Shown one piece after another: positions 13,301-26,500 of a stretch of DNA of 64,000 nt. The DNA lies in contig JAKCPI010000867.1 in the NCBI GenBank assembly GCA_023213315.1, positions 124,001 to 188,000 of the forward strand, given 5' to 3'. Source of the stretch: Euborellia annulipes (Eukaryota; Arthropoda; Insecta; Dermaptera; Anisolabididae). The notes beneath the pieces are model-generated. The model saw nothing but the letters and a program-made list of their open reading frames with translations. It was not told where the DNA came from and did not search any database. Within the stretch, counting starts at the first letter, position 1; each line of letters starts with the position of its first letter. The position numbers and the translations under genes were made by a program.

Positions 13301-16300
13301 GCTGTCATTCCAGAAAAGAAAGAAATAAAGCAAACGACGTTACCTAAAATGTTATTGAAGAGTCGGATCACTCGGGTAGAATATCCTCCAGAAATGCAAT
13401 ATCCAAAAATAACAGAATTGGAACCAGACATTTTAGATAGTGGTATACTATCTCGAACGATGGAGGAAGCCAAGAAAATTGTAAAAAAGAAAATCAAAAA
13501 GATAAAACTACCCGAAAAAGAAGAAGTCAAACTTGAAGAGGTTGCTTTTACAATTGAGGATATTAAGCAGGTAAAGGAGGAAAAAGATGAAGAAAAGAAA
13601 AAATATGAACGAGAACCTAAGAAACCTAAGGATGAAGAAGAAAAGCCAAGGAAACTTAGTATTGGCAAAGGGAAAATACCGGAAGAGGAAAAACCTGAAC
13701 CTGAGCAAATTAAATTAAAGAAAATACCTGAAAAACCTGTTCCAGAGGAAGAGCCAGAGAAAGCAAAACCGAAAAAAGAAGAACCATCTGAAGAAAAACC
13801 TAAGGATAAGAAAAAGAAGAAATCTGTTCAACTAGAACCATTGGAAATAAAAGATATTGAACGAGAGGAACCGGAGAAAGAAGAGTTAGAAAAGTTTGAG
13901 CCCGTTAAAGAAGACAAAGAAAAGCCTGAAGAAGAAAAGGTGCCTCGAAAGAAACCATCCAAAAAAGTTAAAGAACCTGAGGTGGAACAAATTGAATTGA
14001 AGAAAGGTGTTCCCAAAAAACCTGAGCCCGAGGAAGAAAAGGACATTAAATTGAAATACAAGCAAGGCGAACCAGAGCCTGAAATTCCAGAAGAAATCAA
14101 ATTAAAACCCTTTACTAAAGAAAAACCCAAAGAAGAGCCAGAGCCTGCTAAACTAACAATTGGAAAACCACAACCAGAAGAAACACCTAGGGAAGAAGAA
14201 GAAATTGAACCTAAGCATTTTGAGCCTGAAAAATCACCTGAGAAAGAAAAGAAAAAGAAGCCTAAAATAAAAAAGAAAGTTACTATAGTAGAACACAAAG
14301 AACTTCAAGAAATACTTCCTACAGAAATTCAAGAATCAGTTGAATTAATACAAACCAGTGAACCAACTAGTGATACAGCTACACGAACACTTATATCTCA
14401 GGAATCACTGACAGTACTAGAAGTAGTTCCAGAACAAACAGGTGAGATTTTACCTACTGAATCACATTTTACTCTACCTACAAAAATACTAACTGACCAA
14501 CTTTCACTTTCAATAGAACATACTAATACTTTTGAAACTTCACCTACTTTTGATTATACCGAAATACAACCACAGTTAGGTTACCCCGTAATATCACTTT
14601 CTCAAGAACCAATTATAACCTTCCAAATTGATACACAAAACACAGCTAACCTTCTAGATACTTCACATGAATCTTCTGAAAATGCTATTCCAACTTTACA
14701 ACCATTCGAATCACTAAGTATCAGTGAAATTCAACCAAATGATTCTCTAACAAATTTCGATACATTACTAAACAACAACCTAGAACCTTCTTTCATTTCT
14801 TCTGAGGTTACTGGTATAACTATTACCGAAATACAAACTCTACATACTGAGGAAGATATTCCTCAAAACCTTCATAATACACAAACAGCTCAAACCACTT
14901 TTTCTCATAGTATACCTTTTGAAATTTACGAAATTACCACAAATCAGATTGCTACAGATATTATTACATTAGAAACTCAGAAATACAACATTAGTTCACA
15001 AGAAATTACAAAAGAACATACTGCACCCTCCATTACTGAAATTATTACAGATACACATTTGGATCTTTTACAACATTCAGACACTAACAAACAACAAGCA
15101 ACAGAAACACATACAAATGAAACCATACATACGCAAGTCACTTTAATTGAGCCTGCCATATTTACAGGTGTTATCAAAGAAACTACTCATCCAGATGAGG
15201 AGGTAAGTTCACCAGTCATTGATGAACAACAATCTTTGGAAGTCAAAGTAGTTGAAAGTCAAATAAATACTGAAGATATAATTACAAAGAAACAAGATTT
15301 GGAATTCGCAAAAGAAGAATCTTCACCCGATTTATTAACCAGCAAGACAACTGAAAAAGTGGAGGTGAGGAAAAGCGTTAAGAAAAAGGGAAAAGTGCCA
15401 AAGGATGAGACGAAAGGAGTGGAAAAGACTGAAGAACCACAAGTCACTTTGATAGAAAAAGAATCGATAGAAAACCAAGAAACAATAATACAATTATCTA
15501 CTTCAGAACTTGAAGAAGAAAAGCCAGAACTAATAAAAGCAGAGATTTCAGAGATTCATGAAAAACCTAAACCTGATATTCAGGAAATAAAACTTGAAGA
15601 AGCGCCAAAACCAATAAAAGAGACTGAGGGGGCAGAAATAATTGAGGATAAAACAAAAAGGAAAGAAAGAGAGAAAAAGAAAAAGCCAGTAAAGAAAGAG
15701 GAAGAGAAAGAAAAACCATTTGAAGAAGAGAAACCAAAATTACAAAAGATGAAATTAGAAGTTAAGGAATTTAAGCCTACCAAACTAAAAATTGAGCCAA
15801 TATCAAAAGATGAAATTCCTCAATTTGCCCAAATTAAACTCAAAAAAGCTGTCATTCCAGAAAAGAAAGAAATAAAGCAAACGACGTTACCTAAAATGTT
15901 ATTGAAGAGTCGGATCACTCGGGTAGAATATCCTCCAGAAATGCAATATCCAAAAATAACAGAATTGGAACCAGACATTTTAGATAGTGGTATACTATCT
16001 CGAACGATGGAGGAAGCCAAGAAAATTGTAAAAAAGAAAATCAAAAAGATAAAACTACCCGAAAAAGAAGAAGTCAAACTTGAAGAGGTTGCTTTTACAA
16101 TTGAGGATATTAAGCAGGTAAAGGAGGAAAAAGATGAAGAAAAGAAAAAATATGAACGAGAACCTAAGAAACCTAAGGATGAAGAAGAAAAGCCAAGGAA
16201 ACTTAGTATTGGCAAAGGGAAAATACCGGAAGAGGAAAAACCTGAACCTGAGCAAATTAAATTAAAGAAAATACCTGAAAAACCTGTTCCAGAGGAAGAG

Positions 16301-19300
16301 CCAGAGAAAGCAAAACCGAAAAAAGAAGAACCATCTGAAGAAAAACCTAAGGATAAGAAAAAGAAGAAATCTGTTCAACTAGAACCATTGGAAATAAAAG
16401 ATATTGAACGAGAGGAACCGGAGAAAGAAGAGTTAGAAAAGTTTGAGCCCGTTAAAGAAGACAAAGAAAAGCCTGAAGAAGAAAAGGTGCCTCGAAAGAA
16501 ACCATCCAAAAAAGTTAAAGAACCTGAGGTGGAACAAATTGAATTGAAGAAAGGTGTTCCCAAAAAACCTGAGCCCGAGGAAGAAAAGGACATTAAATTG
16601 AAATACAAGCAAGGCGAACCAGAGCCTGAAATTCCAGAAGAAATCAAATTAAAACCCTTTACTAAAGAAAAACCCAAAGAAGAGCCAGAGCCTGCTAAAC
16701 TAACAATTGGAAAACCACAACCAGAAGAAACGCCTAGGGAAGAAGAAGAAATTGAACCTAAGCATTTTGAGCCTGAAAAATCACCTGAGAAAGAAAAGAT
16801 AAAAAGGAAAGTTAAGAAAATTAAACCAAAAGTACCGGAAGAAAAAGAAGAAGAAAAACCTGAATTAATTGAAGAAGTTCGAGATGAACCGGAAGAGGAA
16901 GAGATTAAAGAAAAGCCCTCGGAAGAACAACCTAAACAATTTGAACCTGAAAAATCACCTGAGAAAGAAAAGACCAAGAAGAAAGTTAAGAAGATTAAAC
17001 CAAAAGTACCGGAAGAAAAGGAAGAAGAAAAACCTGAATTAATTGAAGAAATTCCAGAGGAACCCAAAAAAGAAATTACCAAAAAGGATAAACCGGTGAA
17101 GGAGGAAGAAGTGAAAGAAAAGCCATTCGAATTGGAAAAACCCAAACCTCAAAAAATGAAGTTGGAATTTAAAGAAATTAAACCAACCAAACTAAAAATT
17201 GAACCCGTTCCGAAAGATGAAACACCTCAATTTGCGCAAATTAAACTTAAAAAAGCTGTTGTTCCGGAAAAGAAAGACGTTAAACAAACTACATTACCTA
17301 AAATGTTATTGAAGAGTCGGATCACTCGGGTAGAATATCCTCCAGAAATGCAATATCCAAAAATAACAGAATTGGAACCAGCTATACTAGATAATGGAAT
17401 ACTTTCTAGAACAATGGAAGAAGCCAAGAAAATTGTCAAAAAGAAAATTAAAAAGATCAAACTTCCCGAAAAAGAAGAAGTCAAACTTGAAGAGGTTGCC
17501 TTTACCATTGAGGATATTAAGCAGGTAAAGGAGGAAAAAGTTGAAGAAAAGAAAAAATATGAACCCGAACCAAAGAAACCTAAAGATGAAGAAGAAAAAC
17601 CAAGGAAACTTAGTATTGGCAAGGGCAAAGTACCGGAAGAGGAAAAACCTGAACCTGAGCAAATTAAATTAAAGAAAATTCCCGAAAAACCTGTTCCTGA
17701 GGAAGAACCAGAGAAACTAAAACCGAAAAAAGAAGAACCATCTGAAGAAAAACCTAAGGATAAGAAAAAGAAGAAATCTATTCAACTAGAACCATTGGAA
17801 ATAAAAGATATTGAACGAGAGGAGCCGGAAAAAGAAGAGTTAGAAAAGTTTGAGCCCGTTAAAGAAGACAAAGAAAAGCCTGAAGAAGAAAAGGTGCCAC
17901 GAAAGAAACCGTCCAAAAAAGTCAAAGAACCTGAGGTGGAACAAATTGAATTGAAGAAAGGTGTTCCCAAAAAACCTGAGCCCGAGGAAGAAAAGGACAT
18001 TAAATTGAAATACAAGCAAGGCGAACCAGAGCCTGAAATTCCAGAAGAAATCAAATTAAAACCATTTACTAAAGAAAAACCCAAAGAAGAGCCAGAGCCT
18101 GCTAAACTAACAATTGGAAAACCACAACCAGAAGAAACACCTAGGGAAGAAGAGGAAATTGAACCTAAACAATTTGAACCTGAAAAATCACCTGAGAAAG
18201 AAAAGACCAAGAAGAAAGTTAAGAAGATTAAACCAAAAGTACCGGAAGAAAAAGAAGAAGAAAAACCTGAATTAATTGAAGAAATTCCAGAGGAACCCAA
18301 AAAAGAAATTACCAAAAAGGATAAACCGGTGAAGGAGGAAGAAGTGAAAGAAAAGCCATTCGAATTGGAAAAACCCAAACCTCAAAAAATGAAGTTGGAA
18401 TTTAAAGAAATTAAACCAACCAAACTAAAAATTGAACCCGTTCCGAAAGATGAAACACCTCAATTTGCGCAAATTAAACTTAAAAAAGCTGTTGTTCCGG
18501 AAAAGAAAGACGTTAAACAAACTACATTACCTAAAATGTTATTGAAGAGTCGGATCACTCGGGTAGAATATCCTCCAGAAATGCAATATCCAAAAATAAC
18601 AGAATTGGAACCAGCTATACTAGATAATGGAATACTTTCTAGAACAATGGAAGAAGCCAAGAAAATTGTCAAAAAGAAAATTAAAAAGATTAAACTTCCC
18701 GAAAAAGAAGAAGTCAAACTTGAAGAGGTTGCCTTTACCATTGAGGATATTAAGCAGGTAAAGGAGGAAAAAGTTGAAGAAAAGAAAAAATATGAACCCG
18801 AACCAAAGAAACCTAAAGATGAAGAAGAAAAACCAAGGAAACTTAGTATTGGCAAGGGCAAAGTACCGGAAGAGGAAAAACCTGAACCTGAGCAAATTAA
18901 ATTAAAGAAAATTCCCGAAAAACCTGTTCCTGAGGAAGAACCAGAGAAACTAAAACCGAAAAAAGAAGAACCATCTGAAGAAAAACCTAAGGATAAGAAA
19001 AAGAAGAAATCTATTCAACTAGAACCATTGGAAATAAAAGATATTGAACGAGAGGAGCCGGAAAAAGAAGAGTTAGAAAAGTTTGAGCCCGTTAAAGAAG
19101 ACAAAGAAAAGCCTGAAGAAGAAAAGGTGCCACGAAAGAAACCGTCCAAAAAAGTCAAAGAACCTGAGGTGGAACAAATTGAATTGAAGAAAGGTGTTCC
19201 CAAAAAACCTGAGCCCGAGGAAGAAAAGGACATTAAATTGAAATACAAGCAAGGCGAACCAGAGCCTGAAATTCCAGAAGAAATCAAATTAAAACCATTT

Positions 19301-20576
19301 ACTAAGGAGAAACCCGAAGAACCCAAAGATGAAATTATTGATCTTAAATTAAAACCAAAAATTGAGGATACTGAAGAAATTAAAGAAGAAATTAAACTCA
19401 AGAAACCTAAAACAAAGAAACCTATAAAATCTGAAGATGAAGAAGTAACTCAAGTGGTAACTCTCAAACCAAAAGTTGAAAAGCCTTCTGAAGTTATTGA
19501 GGAAATAACATTGAAAAAATTAAAACCCAAAACTGAAGAAATTGAGGAGGTTTCGGAGGAAATTACTTTGAAACCAAAGAAACCAAAACCCGCTGTTTCT
19601 GAGGAAGTGGAGGAGGCAATTACTTTGAAAAAATTGCAACCAAAAACTGAAGAATTGGAGGAGGTTTCGGAGCAAATTACTTTGAAACCAAAGAAACCAA
19701 AATCAACTGTTTCTGAAGAAGTAGAGGAAGAAATTACGTTGAAAAAATTTAAACCAAAAACTGAAGAAATTGAAGAGGTTTCGGAACAAGTTACTTTGAA
19801 ACCCAAGAAACCAAAAGCATCTGTTTCCGAAGATGTGGAGGAAGAAATTACAATTAAGAAACGAGTACCTTCTGAAGTTACCAAAACCGAAGATGTTTCT
19901 GAAGAAATTATTATTAAACAAAAGAAACCCTCAAAAGTCACTACTGAAGAAGTAGCAGAAGAATTAACAATTAAAAAAACAATTCCTCAAGAATATGAAG
20001 AAACTACCCAAGAATTTACTTTCAAAAAAGCTCCTAAAATACAAAAGAAATATTCGATAGAGGAAATATCTGAAGAAATAAATATTAAACAACAAAAGCC
20101 AAGAAAACCTTCTTTGGAAGTTAGTGAAATCACTGAAACTGAACAAGTTACAATTCGACCAAAAGTTACTAAAACCAAGCAAGACATAGAACAGGAATTT
20201 AAATTACAGCTTCAAACTTATGAAGAAGAAGATATTACAATGTCTGGTAAAGTAAAACTTAAAAAGCCTCGGTCTCTTACTTATTCAGAAGAAGCTGGCG
20301 AATCAACGATAAGAATTACTCAGGAAATTGAAGATGAAGAAGGCCCTATTATAGAAGAAATTATTGAAGAAGAAGAACCTGATGAATTATCTGAAAGCTT
20401 CCAACTACCTCTAAAACGTAAAAAAGAAAGGCGTTACACAATTGAAGATATAGAAGAAGAGGTTTTGCAACTTGGACTTAAAAGGAAACCGTCTACTCCT
20501 GAAGGTGCTCTTTTTGAAGAACAATCTGCTCAAATAAAATTAAAGCGAAAGCCTTCTAAGCCCACACTTCATCAAG
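1..20576 (+). CDS. sls: Giant repeat-coding exon of the titin-like gene
   Basis: One exon is open from base 1 to the donor at 20577. It runs in frame 1 to about 6380, frame 3 to about 11766, frame 1 to about 12866, then frame 2 to its end. Corrected, it encodes about 6,858 residues. Almost all of it is low-complexity E/K/P/V/I repeat sequence with no Cys-rich or globular domain, as expected for an elastic spring. The exon ends in CAA-G (phase 1), and the next exon supplies AA, completing a Glu codon. The donor reads GTTGTT and is followed by T-rich sequence, which is a weak match to consensus. The reading frame stays open to 20746, but beyond 20576 it is a hydrophobic F/L/I-rich translation of intron sequence. 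Confidence 0.88.
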
Positions 20577-23500
20577 GTTGTTTTTTTCCTATATTTGTTC
20601 TGAGTTTTTTTTTTTTTAACGCTCTGACAATTTTGCTTTATTTAATTTATTTTACTTTTGCTATAATATTCAGCTTACTTGTTTTATTTTTACTGCTCCG
20701 CTTCAAATATTTTATTGCCTTTTATAATCTTCTTCTCAGGAGATAAAGTGAATGTCACCTAGAAGAAAAACATCATTTCAATTTGCTGTATTAATGAAGG
20801 CGAGCTAACATATCGACGTTCTCAGTAGAAAAGTGTCTAACTCCACTTTTTTTCGAAAATCATTTTGAAAAATATCATTCTTCTTATGCCCGGAACTGGG
20901 TAAGAGCGTAATTCAAATTTTTCAGTTCGAAAAGTTGCCACATGAAAAGTGCTTAAAGATTATTGGCTCTAACAATCACAATTAAATGTTTTTAGGCTCT
21001 CCTGAAAAATAAACTCAAATGGAGTTAGGCACTTTACTAATTAGAAAATCGATATATTACATCATTTATATTACACAGTTTGATAGACAAAATTATTAAA
21101 TAAATGTATTTTCGAATATCTACCTTGTTTCGATATCCAATAGAGATTTCTTATACCTCTGGTCCAAATAATTAAGAATTCTATACAATATTTAAAACTT
21201 ATAGTAATCGATGAATTAGGTATAGTTATCGTAAATGGACCGGCCTGAGTTTGTTGAGTTTGTTTTCAGAAGTTTATCGATAACTTTGATAAATATACAT
21301 TCCACAAAATCTTGTATAAATTGTTTCATAAAGTTGCTCGAAATGGATTTTTCAAATTCGTACCTTGACAATCGACATCGTAATAAAACATATAATCTTA
21401 TCTGGCTAATATATATACTCGCCTTTAAAAGAATGCTCAAATAATGTTTGAAAATAAGTTATTTTTTGAATTGAAATAGATGTTCTGGATGGTATCCTCT
21501 TTCTTCAATCATCAAGCATCTGCAATGATAAAATCTACTAATGCTTTTAAACTTTTAATGCTTAATGCTAAATTATGTTACTTCTATTTACTACAAGAAG
21601 AAATATCTCTAGTGTTCTATGTTTTTATGCGTTTTATTTTTCTTCTGCTGATCAACCGCTTCATTTATTAAATGTTGATTGTGATGAATGATTTGGTTAA
21701 ATTAAAAAAAAAGATTTTTTTTTTTTTATTTAATTCATTTTTTTTTTATTTAATTCATTTTGCTTTTTTTGCTTTTAACATACATTTGTTTGTTTTTTTT
21801 TGTTTAATTTATTTATTTATTTATTTTTTTTTACTTTTAAATCTCTCACATTTTTTTTTAAATGAAATTTTTTTTTACTTATTTTCTTTTTTTTAGAATG
21901 AGTCTCTACTGTTAGGGGAGGGGGCATGGGAAAAACTAGGAAATTTGGCTGGAAAGGGCCATGGGACCAGCCATCCTCCCTGGAGGCGGCCGTGCGACCA
22001 ACCATCCTCTGGGTGGCCTGGAAAGCCCCATATGACTAAATTTTTCTTGGGTCGGGAAGCTTTCTGGGGGGATCCCCTAGTTACGCCCATGGGAGGGGAG
22101 ATTTTTTAGTCTTATGGAATTTTTACTTAAAAAGCAGTCATTTTTTTTATTTAATCTATTTAGCACTAAATCATTTTTTTTTTCATTTGTAATTTTCATT
22201 TTTTTTTACCTCTCCAAATTTTTTTTTTTATTTACAATTTATCTTTTAGCTTTTACGTGATTAAATATAATCCTAATAAGCAAAAAATTAAAACCATACT
22301 CATCCACCGTTCAACATCATCTCTTATAGGGAGGGATTGTGTAAAATTTTTTTTCTCTTTCAATCACCTTTCTACATTAAGAGCTTGTTTTGATTTAATT
22401 TTCATTTGCACTTAATTTGCTTTTATTTATTATTTTATTTAAATAACTTTATATTAATATTGCATTATAATTTTTTCAGAAACTGTTTCTCTCAGTATTA
22501 CCAAAGGCTCAGAAATTTTCCTGGATGGTAAGTAAGATGAAAATTTTTTCAGATTTTTTAAAAATAAGTTTTGTTTCCATTTAAAAAATATTGTGACGTT
22601 CTTAAACTTTTGTCTGCATTTTTTCAGATGAAAGACAAGTGATTATCTCTGAAATCCAAGAAGGTGACATGTTATTCTCCGTATGTTCTTACGTTGCTGA
22701 AAATGAAGATGCTCTACATCTCGTTGAAGGAGAGCGAGTATATGTAATTGGTATGTACCCATTGTTTATAATATTACTAGAGAGCTCTTTAGAATTTAAT
22801 TGAATAAATAAAAAAATTTAATTTCATTAGTACAAAAGTAAAAATCAGATGTGATCGTCGCACAGCACAAAACTTTCTCTTACCTTCGGTAATTGAATGT
22901 TGTGTTTTGTGCTTGTCCCACAAGTACAAGGATTTTTTTGTGTCGGCAACATATATTTAGTTTTACAAATTAAATTGACTTTGAATAAAAACCCATCAGA
23001 ATCAGCATACAAATATTAAGTTTTCGCTGATATATTAGAATTCAAGTCGTAAAACATCCCCCCCCCCCCCCCCATCGTGACCGAGAGGCTACGGGGCCCA
23101 GGTTCGGATCCCAGGCAGTTCGATGATTTAGATCATTTGGATACCAAATATAAATGTGCCTGGACCCCCTAATATACCTTATGTCCCTAAATTTTATTTT
23201 ATTTCGCTTACACTAAAATCTGGCATATTAAGAAGTGAACAAGTGCGATTGGTAGGGGCTATCAATCACACTTGTTCAATTTTCTCTTACCCTTAGTAAT
23301 CGAAAGTTGTGTAATATGCTATCACAATTTTTGACAGAACCATAGAAGTCAAATTTATAAGTAAACATTGGAAATTATTTATATTTTGTTACTATGGAAC
23401 CTTTTCTTCTTTTTCTTGGAAATACAATTGTTAGAACTCTGGTCACTTTTGATCAAGCCACTCGCGGTGAAACCTCAGATCAGTCTCAGATGAGTGACCA

Positions 23501-26500
23501 GTGAGAGAATCAGCGCGTTGGACATCCTCCGGTTACCCCAAAAACCCTCAGGAGCTAAAAGGGGAAAAACTGCATTAAACATTAAAATATTGAAGCTAAC
23601 TTCATTTGATATTAAAAAAAAAAAAGACAAAGAATATGAGTATTTTCAAAGATTACTACTCAGTGAATTGTTGCAAATGGTTAAATATTTTTTTTTTGTC
23701 AATCATTACTTTACCCCGTCAAGCTATGGCCTGATTGATTATAGCTAAAAAGAGCTTTTCCTAATGTTTTATTTAATAATAATTACAATATATATATATA
23801 TATATATATATATCTGTTCCCTCACTAACTTATTTATTATAAATTTTTAATAAGAAAAACTTATTTAAAACGGTATTTAAATATTAAATATGCCGCTCTA
23901 ATTTCACATTTCTAAATTATGGCGTTTTCCGAGCTTGATTTGTTCCATCCAAAGAGTATAAGTTTCTTATACTCTTTGGCTCAATCCATTCATTCTTTAG
24001 TGTATGATTATTGATTCTATCTTTTAAACCATTCCATGTTTTTAAAAAATTGAATTACATTTATATCAAATGATTAAATATTAATTTTATATTTGTCATT
24101 TATAGAATGTCACAATTCCGATTGGTGGTTTGTGAAAAAACATTTAACAGAAGAAAAAGGCTGGGTTCCTAAACGCCTTCTCTTTGACGAAGCCAGCTAC
24201 ACACTCTTCGTACAACGAACTCTTAATGAGAAAATTGACAAACTTCCAGTATTTGAAAGTAAGTTATACTCTAACCATTATTTATAAATAAATGATTTCT
24301 GATTCAATGATTTTATGAATTAAATTTAGAACCAGCAATCGAAGATAAAGCAATTGCACCTAAGATCACCGAGAAACTTCAGCCAAGACATGCTCCTGAT
24401 GGTGCAACTGTTCAATTCGAATGCCAAGTTGAAGGCTATCCTCGACCACAAATCACTTGGTTCAGACAAACTGCTATTTTATTACCCTCTCAAGATTTCC
24501 AGGTAAATATTATTATGGTGTGGAAACTTGATATTTTTTCAATGAGTAAAAACATTTATATATATATAGAAATTTATTTGACAGATTTCAGAACAACGAT
24601 TTTTATTTTTCAAAAATCCTTAACAAATAACCAATTATATAATTAATTTACACTTATTGTAGATGTAGATTTAGCAATAGATATGAATTAAATTTAAAAA
24701 AAAATTTAAAAATCACAACTGTGTTTAACCCTGGCAAAATCTGAAACGCCCAGGCACCCCAGTTAACCCCCAACACAAACTTTTATTGTTTCACAAGAAT
24801 ATCCGTTCTATTTAATATTATCCTCATTAGAATAAAATAAAATGTGGCATTTTCTTATTCGTAGCACAGTTGTTATAGTGTTTTCAATAAAACAGAGTAG
24901 ATATTTATTTTAGACCAAAATTCCTCAACCACGCTGATTTTTCGGCAAGGGTGTAGGAAGGGAAAAATAAAAACAAAGTTTTTTATTTTTCCAAATGAGT
25001 TTAATTCCTAATATTTCGAAGGCACAAAGGCTCTTCTTCTTCAGAGGAAGCTCATTTTACACTCCGCTAACATTACAATAACAGCCAAGGTTTTTTTTTC
25101 ATCCAAGAAAGCCATTTGTCCTCGGTAACTCTAGTAAGCATTCTGTTGTTCCTCTAATGTTCCATTCTAATGTTAGCGGAATGAAAATGAGCTTCCTCTG
25201 AAGAAGAAGAGTCTTTGTGCGTTTGAAATATTAGAAATTAAACTCATTTGGAAAAAATAAAATACTTTGTTTTTATTTTTCCCTTCCTACACCCTTGCCG
25301 AAAAATCAGCGTGGTTGAGGAGTTTCGGTCTATAATTCTCTCAGCATCAATCATTAAGCTTCGATATTCATTTTATTTTTTTTGTTTCAAATATTGGCCA
25401 ACTGAAATGCATTTTATCACAGTTCTCAGAATCGTTTTTAGCCCCCTGATGAATTGTAAAGATTCGAAACTGTGATAAAATGTATTTCAGTTGGCCAATA
25501 TTTGAAACAATAAAAATAAAATAAATATCTACTTTATTTTATCTTTTTTTTTATTAATCCATTTTTTCTTTAAATAGATGTTTTATGATGAAGATAATGT
25601 CGCCACTCTTATAATCCGTGAAGTATTCCCTGAAGATGCTGGTTTATTCACTTGCGTTGCAAAAAATACAGCCGGATTTGCATCAAGTTCAGCAGAATTA
25701 GTTATTGAAGGTCCTCTTTCTGATCATGGCTCTGATATCACACAAGCTCTCTCAAGAAAGAGCATGTCAAGGTAATTTTAAAAATTAATAATTTAAAAAT
25801 AACTAGTCAAACTTGATTATTTTGAAAAAAATATTTCTTTTTAATATATTAATTATTTTGTTACTTTTATAGAGAGTCATCTTTGGCTGATATCCTCGAA
25901 GGCATTCCTCCGACATTCTCCCGTAAACCTAAAGCTCGATGTGTCGATAAAGGTTCTGACGTTGAAATTGAAGCTCGTTTAGTCGCAATTCCAGAACCAG
26001 AAATTGTCTGGTATCATAATAATAAAGAGGTTCGAAACACTGAAACGACAACTGTAACTGTAGAATCAGATATGCATATGTATACCAGCATTTTGCGAAT
26101 CAAGAAAATAACGAAGAAAGAAGAAGGAACCTATGAAATTAGAGCAAAGAATAGAGAAGGTGAAGCATCTGTCATCTTGACTGTCAAGGTAAGAATTTTT
26201 ATCAAAATTCTAATCCCAATGTTCTTTTCTTTTGATTTTTATTTAGGATTTGTACCTTCTTGAATATTCTTTTGAATGAATAACTTTTTGAAATTAATTT
26301 CTTTTCCCAAATAATATTTGAATAAAAGTTAAGTCCAATGCTCTCCCCCTTCCTGTGGCCGAGAGACTAGAATTGTTGACACGGGGCGCGGATCAGATCC
26401 CAGGCAGTCCGATGAATATTTAATTAAATCATTTGGATACCAAATAGTATAAATAATTACACTTTTATATATCGTAAATAATATTTATATCGTTTAAAAG

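Noticed and set aside
12841..19941. Minus-strand Ser/Gly/Phe-rich open frames over the PEVK-like modules
   Set aside because: They are the reverse complement of GAA/AAA/CCA-rich codons, with copy number and borders identical to the sense modules.
21893..22110. Extra titin exon after the TTTTTTTTAG at 21886-21895
   Set aside because: In the required phase the sequence meets TGA immediately, and it is not similar to any domain of the protein.
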